Notes: generated from the sequence alone by a model not told the origin. A DNA stretch of 64,000 bases from Citrus sinensis (GCF_022201045.2 NC_068557.1:27505501-27569500); one strand, 5' to 3'. Shown: positions 22,548 to 35,656, counted from the first letter of the stretch. Numbers and translations are program-made.

Positions 22548-24836
22548 GGTTGAGTAGATTACGAAATTCCCCCCAAAAATAAGAATTGATAACATATACA
22601 TGGGGAAGAAGCTTCCATTGATTACTACTAGCTAGTTAAAGTTTGACAACTAACACTTGAAATAATTTATGAATTTTGGGCCTCTACCCTATAAATATTT
22701 CTATGAATACTTTATGTCATTTGTATAGTAATTAATGTGCTATTTATTTACTGGATGATTTAATAATAATTTTATTAGTTATGAAATTCATCATCTAATA
22801 AATAAGTAACACATATACGTAAAATATAAATTGAGATTCAAAAATATTATATTCTTGTATGTATGACATCCAACTTTGACACGGTTAATGTACTATATAA
22901 TGTACATGGCAGCATTAGAGAATGTGATAATTAATTAATTAAGGACAAAGTATATACAGGTGGCATTTTTAATCCAAGCCGTCCATGTAGAATATTTAGA
23001 CGGTCTTGATCCACGTAACCGGTGAGTTTGCCGGTAGATGGCTGACGTCTGGAGACGTATTATGCTTAGGCATGTGTCTCGCGTGCTGATCAACACCGTT
23101 GTCACAGGCAGGACTAAAGATGATATGATCATATATAATATAATCTTACATATTTTTAAATTGGATTTTTTTTTAAAAAACACCGAACTTTTTATTAATA
23201 TAATTAATGTAGTAGGCAATCGTCAGCATCGAGAAAGGGCTGGCATGTTAATGAGGATATACATAAGATTTTATTTAAATTAATAATAAATGTATTTATA
23301 TAATAAGTGAGTAAATTATTGGCCTGCTTCACATGGCAGCTTGCTGTGGTGATGAATATGATTCTTGTATATACAAAGACAAAAAAACTGTGTGTATACA
23401 GTATTGCATTGCTCAGAGAATCCCAGTTGAATTTGTTCTCTTGTGGGTGCCGTGTGATTGGGCTGGCTCTGTCATGCAGGAACGTGGGGCAAGTGTTGTC
23501 TCCAAGCCAATCAAAATCTGTTTTCAGAAAACAAAAAATGAACAAAATATTTAAAAACAAAAACTAGGGTTTGTTGTTGGTCAGGGCTGATCAAGTGAGA
23601 AGAAGCAAAAGCATGGACCACAAAAATCCCAGTTAAGAAATAAGAAACCCTAACAAATTGGTTTATCATGGGAGTCAGTTCTTGATAGAAAGAGACAAAT
23701 TGAAAGATATTAATTATATAATTGAGACAACCAGTAAGCCAAGTTGGTGAATTTATTTTATTGCTATTAATATTTTAACTCCTTATAGGTATAGCTCATC
23801 ATAATTCAATTAACAAAAAGCTAAAATCTGGCTATATGCATATAAATCTATGCAAGTAGGTGCCGTTTGAACCATTTAATTCTTCATTATTCCAACTTCA
23901 TGAGGGGAATTTATTAGGCTCGAGTTTCTTCTAAGAATATCAATTTGAGGAGGAGAAAGTGCTCCATCATAAATATGAGAGAGGGAGACAGTCATCTCTG
24001 AAGAATAAACAAAGTGTTTTGAGCTAGATTGGCAACAGAAGAACAGTTGTAAATTAGTGAGAGTAGAGTGGATAGTATTAGTTGGCAACCATGGTCTTTT
24101 GAAGAAGTCCAAAGCCAGGAGCACTTTTGAGAGAGAGAGAGAATCACTTTGAGATAAAAGAGAGAGAGAAATGTTGTTAGCATAGCAATAGTAGATTCTT
24201 AAAATGTCTCATCAAACATGAAAGGTCGGCGACTCTCTCGATGATCATTGGCCCATTTGATGAACACTTCACATCTTTTGTTTTGTATATATGTATCTGT
24301 AGTCTGTGAAACGTTTCTCAACTTGGAAAAGAAACTCTCCTCAATTTTGAAAGCCATCAAAAATGTCTAATCAATGTTATGACCTTTATCTAATTCTGCA
24401 TGTTTGAGCACTCATTTTTAATTGAATTGAATGGAACTGAACAGTTCAGGTCATGACACCCACCAGATTTCAAAAAAGAGCTGGACTTTAAGCCTAAAAG
24501 AAAAGGCATGTATATGTTATGTTATTTGACCTTTATCTAACCTTTCAACCTTACAAAAGAACAAAACTTCAAATCTTAAAAATTTATATACATGATTAAT
24601 TTAATCAGACTTTCTAAAACCAATCTTTGTCCTTAATCATCCCGACATAATATGCTATAACCCTAGTTTATATTCTTCTTAGTCGATCTTTATCACCTTT
24701 TTGTAGGTTACGTACCATAAATCCCTTTTGAGCCCCAAATTAAACATTCTAAGTTAAGCTGTCAAATTATTTGTCCATGTTCGTGACTTGCTTGCACATA
24801 GCTTTATCATCATATGGTCACCTCAAATCAAATCTA

Positions 24837-24881
24837 TGCGCGCACACACACGCACATATGAATGTGTGTGTGTGTGTGTGT
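24837..24881. repeat. CA/TG microsatellite palindrome
   Basis: A gcgcgcacacacacgcacat half is followed by aatgtgtgtgtg and further GT repeats. This is an alternating purine-pyrimidine stretch of about 45 bp that can fold on itself and has Z-DNA potential. Confidence 0.7.
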
Positions 24882-27620
24882 AAAATTTGAAGACAAAAGG
24901 ATGATCAACACATGATGGCAAGAGGTTGGAAGAACAGTGCAGTGGGAAATAAAGTGGATTCTGGAAAGAATGAAATCAGGCAAGGACAAACTTCTCTCTG
25001 CCATAGCAAACTCATGCCATAGCCAGAAGCCAACTCAAGTTAACTCTTTCTTAAGTCAATCGTAGCAATCCAGTGCTGTGTTGTTGTAGGATTTCCAGCA
25101 ACTGTTCTTTTAGGTTAATAATCGTTGAGAAAGTTTTAAGTGGGGCTATTCTCACTCACTATGTCATCGTATATACGTGCTATAACATTCGTAAGAAGTG
25201 CATCTTTTAAAATTTATGCAATAATGATGTCAATGAAGAAACACAAATTAAAGGATATAAAATAATTCTTTTGTGAAGATGTACTTATTTTGAAAAGGGA
25301 GTACACCGCTAAAAGATTGGGAAAAAAAAAAAAAACCCTCATTGTATTGAAAGTTGTGCTTCGTATTTTTTCCTTTTTGTGCATTGAATTTGTCTTCTAA
25401 TAACATCCATATGAGAGAATAACTATAGAAATATAACGTATATGTGCTAGAATAAGTCTAGAATTCATCCTAAAAATTTGTTTGTTGATTAAAGGATTAT
25501 AGATCTTTTAATTTTAAATATCATTTTAGATCTTTTCCCCAAGTACACAGCATACTTGTAAGTCTCTTTGTACTTCAAGGAAAAGAGATTTGTTGGGGGG
25601 GAACCTTTTTTTTCTGTAATAAGTAGCTGTTGTCACTATTTTTCGTCCTTTTTTTTTTTACCCACTTGCCTTTACATGTTGAAATTTCTGCCAAAATGAC
25701 GCTTCTATGAAATTTTTTAATGCCCCTTTCTTCACTTATGCCTAAGAACAAAAAAAAATTGATCTTCTAATTAAATTAATTTCTTATTATACGATATATA
25801 TACTTTTTTCCGATACTATATAATACTTGAAAAATCAAATAGAAAAAAAAAATCTTAGTTTTGAAAATCAAAGGACTTTTATGACACAATGGTTCTCTGA
25901 AAATGGAAAGAAAAATTGGAAATGCATGTGATTCCAAAAATCTCTGTGCAAATCTTACTTTCCCATTCCACATCCCTCTTCCTTATCCTTGCAAGATACT
26001 CATTTCCAATAAACATTTGCATAAATATTGACATCCTAATCGTTTCTAGTTAATTATTCTAAAAATGTCTTGAATATTAAGTATAAATCAGCGACTGGAT
26101 CTTTTACTTCATAATCACTTTCGCTTCTCCTTACAGAATGCTCCAAAAAATGGTTTCACTTTTCTGGACTCTAGTCTTTTCAAACATTCAAGACTGCATC
26201 GTGCAAAGGTACTCATTATTTCTCATTTATTTCCATATACATATATTGTAATCTTAATTTTTCAGTGTATAGCCTTGTCCTCTTGCTTTTCTTATTCCCT
26301 TTTTTTTTTTTTAATTTAACAAATTAATAATGACAGTCAGAAAACATTTTGGACTTTGTGCACATAACATAAAAGTTTGTAATTGTTTGTTTTTCTTCCA
26401 TGTATAGGAATGTAAATGAGGGGATGAAAATATTAAAAAGAGAGCCTATTACAACATTTATAGAGTCTAATAATATCTGTAAGTGTTGGTGTTTGATTTT
26501 TTTTTTTGTTCAAATATTTTCCATTAATTAATCTATTTGATTATTGTGAGGACATTGTTATAGATGTCCCATTCTTTCATTATATCAATGCCATTGCATT
26601 ATGTTCGGACCATAATTGAACCAAATTGATAAGGTATATTTCCACCGATGAGTTATAATTTGCAATGCTTTTGATTGGTTGTTTGTGTAGGGAGGCTAGC
26701 TTTTCTTATATTTTTAAACTGGCTTTTGGATCAAAATTGAACGATGAATAAAAAATCAGGACACCGACTAGTTGTTTAACTAATAATCAATCAATGGACA
26801 TTCATAATATGAATTTTCACAAAATTATGCAATCAAAAGTACAATTTCAAATTGAATAATTGTTGTGAATATTTCCTTTGGTGGGATTGTGATTGTGGGG
26901 GGTGGTATTATTTCTATCTTGCAAGCTAGTTGAATAAAATTTAACAAAAGTGCATATCACATTGTGAGGTGCGCAGGCTTCCCAAAAGAAACGGGTCATT
27001 TTCGAAACGGGGTTCTAACCAGAAACGTTTCCGAGAAATGCGGCTGCCTGCCGCCTCTTTACTTTCCCATCGCTTGGTTTTTGATTAAAAAATAAAAATG
27101 GAAGGAAACAAAACAAAAAGACTTTTAGCCAAAGTCTTTTTTAACTCTACAACTAAACAAACTAAGCAGTTGTAGGTATTTGACCATTTGGATGTTATAT
27201 GATTATGAAATAATTAAATCAAATTAATCGAGCAGCTAAAATTAAAATAAAAAAACCCCATTAATTTTAGTTTAAACAATTAAATCCTCACTCTGTCTCT
27301 TTCTCTCTCAATCTGGTTGCGTATTGAGAAGAGCTGTTTTGTATGAAAAGTCAGCGACTCTCTCTCTCTCTATCTCTCAAACACCATTTATCTTTAACAA
27401 CAACAACAACAGCAGCTTTGTTTCAATCTTCAAAAACCTGTTTCTTTGTTTTCTTGCTTCCTAATAACCAAGACCCCATCTCCCCAGAAGAATTCTAATT
27501 CCGCCTACTAATTATCTGCATGTTATTTTTTAAGCCTTGCTATTTATGTGCTTCACAAAAGCACAAGCTAGCTAGCTAGCTACTAGTTATAGCCTGCAGC
27601 CAGCTAGAGTAGCTAAATAG

Positions 27621-27674
27621 ATGAAAGCCCTATTGAGTATTGACTCTCATCACTTGTTGTCTGATCATCACTAG
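27621..27674 (+). promoter_or_regulatory. 17-codon upstream ORF in the WRKY leader
   Basis: ATG at 27621 opens MKALLSIDSHHLLSDHH and stops with TAG at 27672-27674, one base before the WRKY ATG at 27676. If in the transcript it would need leaky scanning or termination-reinitiation to allow WRKY translation. A W-box core TTGACT (27640-27645) lies inside it. Confidence 0.55.
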
Positions 27675-27675
27675 T

Positions 27676-30340
27676 ATGTGCAGCTTCTTTGGGGTAGAAA
27701 TGGAGAATTATCAAGGGGATTTGACCGATATTATTCGAGCCGGCGGTCGACAAATTGGTAGTAATAATTCAGCTTCAGTTTCAGCTTCTTCATCATCAGC
27801 GTCTGTTGTTTCGGCCTCTGATCATCTTAATAACCCCTTGCCCACCTGGCAGTTTCCTTCGGATCCACTAAGCTTTTGTTCATCAATTGATGATAACAGA
27901 GAGAATCTTTTTGGTGATCCATTCTCTAACACGCGAGATCCGCTGCTTCACGAGCTGAACATACCCAACTCATCAGGCTATTACGCTCCACCACCACTAC
28001 CACCAGCAGATAGAGTTGTTGATCATGAAGCAGCAACAGCGGTTTCTAATATTAATATTGGTCGTTGTCATCATCATCAGAGAGGACTTTTTCATGAAGA
28101 TGAATTGAAGAGTCCTTGCAACATATTTTCGCGGATTCAGATCTCACCATCATCACAAAGTCCTAAGCAACAGCCTGCTGTATCGCCATGTGAATCACCT
28201 GTGATAGCCGCTGCCGCTGCCGCTGCCGCGTCACCGAGGGGAATTAAGGCGCCTGTTGTGGTTGCAAGCGACATGATTAATGCTAACAGCACCTCAAAAA
28301 GTTGTTTAGTTGACAACACCGGCCCTGCTCAGATCTCATCTCCGAGGAATCTGGGTATTAAGAGAAGGTCAGATTTATTATTTAATTTCTTTTTCACCTG
28401 TTGCTTGCATGAATTAACTAAAAACAAACTGGATTATTATTATTATTTATTTATTATTAACGTATTACTTGACCCGGGGGGCTTATTAAATGTTGCTATG
28501 ATGCCGGCTGTATTTAGAGAAATAATGAAATTTATTGTATTTTCATAAAATCATGTATATATGAGGATCTGCAGCAATTAGGGTTTGGTATTAAGCACAA
28601 GAACAGTTGTTAGAGAGGGGGCGGGGTGTGATTTCAGGTGAGATTGCTCTCCTAGTCAAAATTTGAATACCAAAAGTGAATAATATATCTATCTTGATGA
28701 TGTGTTTTTATCAACCTGAAAAAGGTAATCTAACTGTTGTCACAATAAGATTCACATACTTTGCTTTCATGTTGTTTTCAGAAAATACTTTTCCTTTTTC
28801 TTCTCTAACTAGCCTGGAAAGATAACCATGTATTGGTCCATTTGTTCTTCCAAATATGCCAACCTTTCCTCTTTCTTCAAGAGAAAAATATAGAGAACTT
28901 CGGCTAAAAATTAAAGTGATAAGGTGATGAATATATGCCTCATGCATCATCATGCTGATGTTATTACTGTTATTGTTATTTTTCTGAAATTAATTTCTGT
29001 TTGTGAGAAAATTGAAGAAACATACATGGTCGAATGTTCCAATTATTTACAGAGTTATTTTATACTGTTATTATAACACAGGAAGAGCCAGGCGAAGAAG
29101 GTGGTTTGTATTCCGGCACCGGCAGCGGCAAACAGCAGGTCCAGTGGAGAAGTTGTACCTTCTGATTTATGGGCATGGAGAAAGTACGGACAGAAACCCA
29201 TCAAAGGTTCGCCTTACCCAAGGTAACAAAACAAATATCCTTTTAGCTTTAGGTTTTTATTTTCTTGTTACAGAATAAACCTAAAGTACCTAATATGCAT
29301 GATCGGTAATTATATAACTGATAAATCTTCTCTCTTTTTTACTTTTTCTGACAAACTTTAATTTGATGCTAAACTAGTTATGTTTCTTTCTTAATTCATC
29401 ATATGCTCAAGCAGTAATTAATCATCTTCAGCTATGAACATACTCTCTCTCTCTTTTTTAGTTTAAATTTATGGTTTTATGATATTGTAAATTGCTAAAA
29501 ATTATTTTACAATATTGTAAAAGTTAAAAAAAATATGGATATTCACATTAGAAAAGGACTCATGTAATTATCAACTATAAATTTTTAGTATCTGATAGAA
29601 TGATTATACTTAATAATATTTTATTTTGTTGATGTTTTGAAATACAAAAATTCAGGGGCTACTACAGATGCAGTAGCTCCAAAGGTTGCTCAGCAAGGAA
29701 ACAAGTGGAGAGGAGCCGGACAGATCCAAACATGCTGGTGATTACTTACACCTCAGAGCATAACCATCCATGGCCAACACAGAGAAATGCTCTAGCTGGC
29801 TCAACAAGGTCTCAGCCATCAAAAGCTAATGCTGCTGCAAAGGGCTCAGTCTCACCAAGCTCTCATCAGCCACCTCAAAACACAACTACAAATAATAGTA
29901 ACACAAAGGAAAATGTGAAAGAGAGCAGCAATGACACTACTACTTTGTCTCCTAGTAATAATAATTTTAATGCTGCACCAAGCTCAAGTACTTCTGTTAA
30001 GGAGGAGATTGAGGAGATTGAGAAGCCAATCGATGATGATCAAATGGAAGGTGCTGATCTTGATGAATTCAGTGAAGGGTTTTCTAATTCTCATGAGATA
30101 TACAAGCCTGCATTGCCTGACTCTAACCAATCTCATGAGGACTTCTTTGCTGATTTGGGAGAAATTGAAGCTGACCCTCTTAATCTTTTGTTTAGCCAAG
30201 GATTCAGTACTGGAGATCACGAGAATAAAGGAACCAGAGTTTTGGATCCATTTAATATCTTTGATTGGTCAGGGGACAACAACAATAACAATAGCAGCAG
30301 CAGCAACACTTCATTTGGAGAAACCAAGAGGGGTTTATGA
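27676..30340 (+). CDS. WRKY transcription factor, group IIe (WRKY14/WRKY35 type)
   Basis: Three exons: 27676-28367, 29082-29222, 29656-30340; 505 residues. The start is [20 protein letters not shown], matching the MCS...MENFQGDLTD start I recall for AtWRKY14. Conserved blocks follow: FGDPF...DPLLHELN, the [13 protein letters not shown] segment, [20 protein letters not shown] and [27 protein letters not shown] lies near residues 262-268, followed by a C-x5-C...H-x-H zinc site (CSSSKGC...HNH). Intron 2 splits the PYPR codon, the diagnostic WRKY-domain intron position. The C terminus is acidic ([18 protein letters not shown]) and Asn/Ser-rich. It binds W-boxes (TTGAC) in the nucleus; TTGACC (about 27179) and TTGACT (27640) in its own upstream region allow auto-regulation, which is inference. 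Confidence 0.95.
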
Positions 30341-31210
30341 CAAGACCTTGAAGCAATTAAGCAAAGCAACAAAAGAAAAAAAAAACTTCATTTCCCACTT
30401 AAAAATATAGAGATTATATATATATTTTTATGTAAGTTGTTGGGGTGCTATTGCACTCAAGGTCATGCTATAAACCTAGTCATTCTGGTTTGATTTTCTT
30501 ACCTAGGTGAGAGTTTTTCTTATCTACTTTTTATTTTTATAGTTCTTGTTATTTACCGGAAGAGTCAGTACATTATATTAATTAGGAGAAAAGTGTAGTT
30601 TAAAAAAAGAAAAACAAATAAAAAGACGAGTGTTGGTTGATTGGGAGCAGAAGAAATGAGTCCCACATTCTCTTTTGGAATATTGGTGGATGGGACAGAA
30701 AGCTGAGAAACAGAAGGTTTCAACAGTTAAAACCAAGTACATCCATCGGACATGACTGGAAAGCTCAGAGAGAAAGTGATTGATTTAGGATGGGACTTGC
30801 CCTTTCTTCTTTTCAAGTGGAACATAATTTAATATTTTCAAAAGCCCTACGCACCCTCTATCTTAGGGAGTTAGGGTCATCATCATAGAGGTATTCTCAA
30901 AATTACCTTACCCCTCAGGGGAAAAAAAATCCCCTCAAGTTTAATTGCTTTGATGCAAAGAAATAGAGAGAAGGTGATAAACGACTATTATAATAGGGGA
31001 AAGAAAATGAAAAAAGAGATCGAAAAAAATAGAAAAAGCTTGACCTTTCTCATCAATCTTCTCTAGGGATGTGCACAGGAGAGAGATGGGAGAGAGAGAC
31101 GCAAAAGCAATACAATTGCAAGCCTTGGGTTCCTCAGCTTTGTTATTATCCCATCCATTCAGTCTTTGTTTATTTCTTGAAGTCTTAGGCATTGGGGGAT
31201 TGTTTTTGCA

Positions 31211-31257
<47 letters not shown>

Positions 31258-31510
31258 CTATGTATTTATGTATCTATGTATGTATGTGAAGAAACGTTTC
31301 CATTCAGGATTTTAAATTAGATTAATACTCTATCAACGTGTGTATATATAGTCATAATCTAATAAGAATCTCTTAAGTTATTAAAATAAGGAATAAATTG
31401 AAGATAAATAAAACACATAGTAGTATATTTTGTCCTATAGTGCATTGAAGTATGTATTTTTTTTATTTTTTAACTTATCTCTTACTCTAGTATCTTAAAA
31501 GGATCTCTCA

Positions 31511-31611
31511 TTGGAAAATTATTCTATCTGTGTATATATAAACACACACTCAAATATAATTGAAAAATTATTCTATCTATGTGTGTATATAAAACACACA
31601 CTCAAATATAA
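31511..31611. repeat. About 50-bp tandem duplication
   Basis: Two copies of an attattctatct...cacacactcaaatataat unit lie side by side, starting at 31511 and 31560. They differ by small indels in the gt/at run. Confidence 0.8.
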
Positions 31612-32201
31612 TTTTGCATATATTTTAGTTCAACAATTACTTTAATAAATTAATAAATTACTTATTAGGTAAAAGAGAATGCATGTTTCATTTCTAACAA
31701 ACGTCATATTTATCACTTATAACTATATTAGATTTTTAATCACTTGTTTCATCTCTCCCACTAAAAGTAAGTATGAAAAGTTAATTTTTTTTATTAATAT
31801 ACTATTCTACCCTCTCTTATAAGATTTTATGACATTTCTAAGTAGTTTGATACCAAAATTAAAGAGGACATGAAAAGCATTAGTTCTGTGTAATTACCAT
31901 TCAATCTTATCTCTAATCATTGGCTTCTCTTCTTAATTCACCGCTAATTATGATGGATCAAGTCTCAACTGATCAAGATTTTGTCATTTTATCACGTGAA
32001 GGGCCATTATTTTTTTTGCAGTTGAGTGTGCATGCATTGGATAGATTTGTTTCTTGCTATCTCTACAGCTGAATATTTTAATCAAATCAAAATTGATGAA
32101 AATTTTAATGACATTTTTAAGTTAGATGATAATTAACTTACGTCAACACAATACCCAAATTGAAATTGTTCTCTCTTTCTGGTAATTGTACTTTTTATTT
32201 A

Positions 32202-33021
32202 GGCTTTGTTTGGTACAACTTATTAAATAGAGCTTATAGCAGTAGTGCTTATACCAATAGAACTTTTGGACAAAAAGTCATTGGGTGTTTAGTTATCAAT
32301 TAAAAAAGCACTTTTGAACCATTAAACAATTTGGTTGTGTAAAATTAAAAGTGCTTTTGTGTAATTAAATTACTAAAAAGGATATGCATTCATAATTATT
32401 TAAAATGTAACAAAATGCATCCAAGCTATCAATTAATAAGAAAAAATCAGTTCAATCTTTTTTTAATTTTCAAAATTAAAAATTTCATAATTGATATATT
32501 CTCCTAAATAAATAATACTATCCAAATTAAAATGATAATCAATAATATAAGTGAAATGTTAACGGAACATGAGAAGTGTCGTATTACCTGACATTCTCCT
32601 CACCAAAAACGTTGGCTATGACTATGATTACTCTCTCAAGTGTTGGTTATGTATTAGAGATTGCAAAATTAAAGTGCTGGTTATTTAAAAAAAAAACAAA
32701 AAGAGATAAAGTGAAGTGGCGACAACAATATGTTTATATGGAGGCAACAATTTTCGTTGGGTAGGTTTTATACAAAAGGTATTATGTAATTAATGAAATA
32801 TGTTAAGGAAATTTTTTATATTATATATTTTTTGGAAAAGCTCTCTAACCTCTACTCCCAAAAGCTCAAATTTTGGGCTTTTGCTAGTAAAGGTAAATTA
32901 ACTTATTTAAGCTAAAAAAACTCTACTAAAAAAAATCCAAACACCATAAAAAATTTTAAAAAGTGCTTATGAGATTAAATAAGCACTTATAGCTCTTAAA
33001 TAAGTCATACCAAACAGTCAC
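32202..33021. mobile_element. Non-autonomous PIF/Harbinger (Tourist-like) element
   Basis: 820 bp flanked by TTA duplications (32199-32201 and 33022-33024). The left end is ggctttgtttggtacaactt and the right end, inverted, gtgactgtttggtatgactt. Inner inverted segments (gagcttata / gagctataag) extend the similarity. The GGNNNTGTTTGG-type end and TWA target are the Tourist signature. No transposase is encoded; the 62-codon frame at 32576-32764 has no known domain. Confidence 0.7.
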
Positions 33022-33369
33022 TTAGAATGAACTGATTTGATACCAATAGCTGCAATCTCTTTGAACTTCGCTAGAGATAAAAAAGTAAATAAATAAATTC
33101 CAAAATTTATCTCATTTATCATTTGTAAATCATATATTACCATTATCTTCGTCAGAGAATCTTGAATACACACCATACTCTAAGATAATTTTAATGAATA
33201 GTTCATATACAGACATAATATTCATAAGATAAATATGTTATAATATTAAAAAAAATCGAAGACTTAAAAAGTAAACAACTATACATATGAGTCATATGAC
33301 CATAGCTTGTACTTAATTCATCAGCAGTAAGTTGTTCACTTATAATTAGTTTACATCAACATGGTAGAT

Positions 33370-34246
33370 AAAGTTCAATTTACTCCTACTGAGAATGATA
33401 ATTTTTAATTTATTCTAAAAAATATGAAAATATTAATTTACCTCATTTATTTAAAAAATGGTAAAAAAATAAATTCATCAACATGCCCTTCATTTTCCTT
33501 ATCTTGTTAGAGTTGGACTATTAATACCCTCCAAAATTCTATTGAAACCCCCTTTTCAATTATATTCCATTTAATACCAAAAATACCCTTCTTTCTAAAT
33601 GACCACTCTTTTCATTTATGAATTTTTCAGTTTCTTATAATTTTCTCACTCTTTTCAGTCTTAACATTTATATTTCTCTCTTCAAACCTTCTTTATTATT
33701 TAATTTCTAAAAAAAATATAAAAGAAAAGTAAGAAAAACATTATAATTAGAAAATAATGAGTATTTTATGGGTGTAATATAATTTTATCATACATATAAA
33801 TTTTGGGTTCATTGGGTTCAGCAATTAGTTTGAGAATCCTTAAAAAATTAGTTGCGATGGGATACAATTTTATTTATTTTATTTTTCTACTATGTTGTAT
33901 CTTAATTAAGTTGTTATGTTCATTACAAAAATTTTGTTTTGGCTTAGAGGATTACTTCTCAAATTCAAATAATTTTAATGATAATAAAAAAAATTATATT
34001 GTGCAAGCAAAATAAAATTGAGGAGAGAAAGAAAATATAAATGGTTTAATTCTATTTATATTTGTCCTTAAATGTAATTGTTATATAACAGGAGTTTTAT
34101 GAGATTAATGAAGGGGTGTCAATAGTCCAACTCATCTTCTTAATGGAAATGAGAATAAATTGAAGTTTTCACACTTTTAGAGATAAACTGAAGATTATCA
34201 TATTATCTAAGGATAAATTAAAATATACCAGGGATGAATTGAATTT
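33370..34246. mobile_element. Long-TIR non-autonomous element
   Basis: Inverted similarity extends about 150 bp from each end. The left end (aagttcaatttactcct...) pairs with the inverted right end (aattcaattcatccct...). The best-kept block is gagttggactatt (about 33508) against its reverse complement near 34118-34132. The interior has one open frame, 33803-34015, without recognisable domain. Superfamily is undecided; the right end touches the 173-bp array. Confidence 0.5.
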
Positions 34247-34920
34247 TTTCCTGTGATAATATATGTACAGTGTAGAATTAGCATTTAGTTAAAGAAATCA
34301 TCAATAATTTTTTTCACCATGTAAGTTGAGAAGATCTTTTACTCCATTTCAATGGAAACCCATATAAACAAATACAATATTCTTTACTTTTTCAAAAACA
34401 TTTTTCATAAACTCAATTTTTTCCTGTGATAATATATGTACAATGTAGAATTAGCATTTAGTTAAAGAAATCATCAATCATTTTTTTCACCATGTAAGTT
34501 GAGAAGATCTTTTACTCCATTTCAATGGAAACCCATATAAACAAATACAATATTCTTTACTTTTTCAAAAACATTTTTCATAAACCCATTTTTTTCCTGT
34601 GATAATATATGTACAGTGTAAAATTAGCATTTAGTTAAAGAAATCATCAATCATTTTTTTCACCATGTAAGTTGAGAAGATCTTTTACTCCATTTCAATG
34701 GAAACCCATATGAACAAATACAATATTCTTTACTTTTTCAAAAACATTTTTCATAAACTCAATTTTTTCCTGTGATAATATATGTATAGTGTAGAATTAG
34801 CATTTAGTTAAAGAAATCATCAATCATTTTTTCCACCATGTAAGTTGAGAAGATCTTTTACTCCATTTCAATGGAAACCCATATAAACAAATACAATATT
34901 CTTTACTTTTTCATAAACTC
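34243..34920. repeat. 173-bp satellite-like tandem array, four copies
   Basis: The anchor cctgtgataatatatg recurs at 34250, 34423, 34596 and 34769, a constant 173-bp spacing. Copies differ by only a few bases (for example gtacagtgtagaa / gtacaatgtagaa). The fourth lacks about 12 bp near its end. The unit contains no gene. Confidence 0.95.
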
Positions 34921-34976
34921 AGTATCTGTTAAAAGAAGCTCGCTCTAGTCAACATCTAATAATTCCAAATTATTAG

Positions 34977-35204
34977 AGTAAATTTTGAATTATCATCATG
35001 AAATGATAATCTTTAGAATATTTCTTAAACTATTGTAAATTTTTACTTACTCTTATTTTTATTTAAAAGATAAGGAAAAAGTAAGGACTATTTAATATTT
35101 TTTTTTGTCTTTTAATAAAAATAGATGGTAAGTTTAAATTTATAATAATTTGACAAATATTTGAAAAATTATCATTTTTTGAGGGTGTAATCCAAAATCA
35201 ACTC
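34977..35204. mobile_element. MULE-like foldback MITE with 10-bp target duplication
   Basis: The direct repeat AAATTATTAG occurs at 34967-34976 and 35205-35214. Between them the 228 bp fold along nearly the whole length: agtaaattttgaattatca against the inverted gagttgattttggattaca, and inner arms cttatttttatttaaaaga against ctatttttattaaaaga. A 9-11 bp duplication points to Mutator-like transposases acting in trans. Confidence 0.65.
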
Positions 35205-35656
35205 AAATTATTAGCACCATAGTTTAATAACTTTGTCTCTATTCAGATTTCATATGCTGGGGCTATCAATGCAACTAAACTAATATTTGACTTCATTTTT
35301 TCCTGCTAACACATTTCAACTGCTGACATTACGGCTTTGGAATCTTTATCCCTCCTTGGGTAATTGAAGCAAATTCTACGGATCAGGAAACAGTGACCCT
35401 AAGTTCTGTCAAATCCATCAACTTTAATGAAATTTTCACATCAATACAATTCAAGTCACTTCAATGGAGAAAAAAATGAACAGTCTAAAGTTCTACTCAT
35501 CAGTTTTGGTTTTTTTTTTTTTTTTTTTTGCCCTTCCCTGATTTATGGGATGAGAGTCATTATACACACGAAGGAAATCTGGGTGCAATTGGAGGATTTG
35601 GGAGGCACCGTATTTAATGAATTTTGAAAAGAAAGCAATGGAATTAGGGATCCAAC

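Larger units (their letters stand above)
18599..27675. other. Long AT-rich intergenic region
   Basis: No protein gene is supported. Contents: the promoter of the PPR gene (to about 18900), a TA array (19526-19550), the double hairpin at 20275-20360, a three-copy module at 20501-21420, a TA/CA array (21087-21118), a 64-bp TA array (22481-22544), a purine/pyrimidine palindrome (24837-24881) and the WRKY promoter and leader with CT and CAA repeats near 27358-27415. A GC-richer patch at 22970-23120 has ACGT-type motifs but no clear gene. Open frames at 22935-24183 lack recognisable domains. Confidence 0.5.

Noticed and set aside
22935-24183. Cluster of 60-118 codon frames on both strands
   Set aside because: Overlapping frames on opposite strands, no recognisable motif; AT-rich chance frames.
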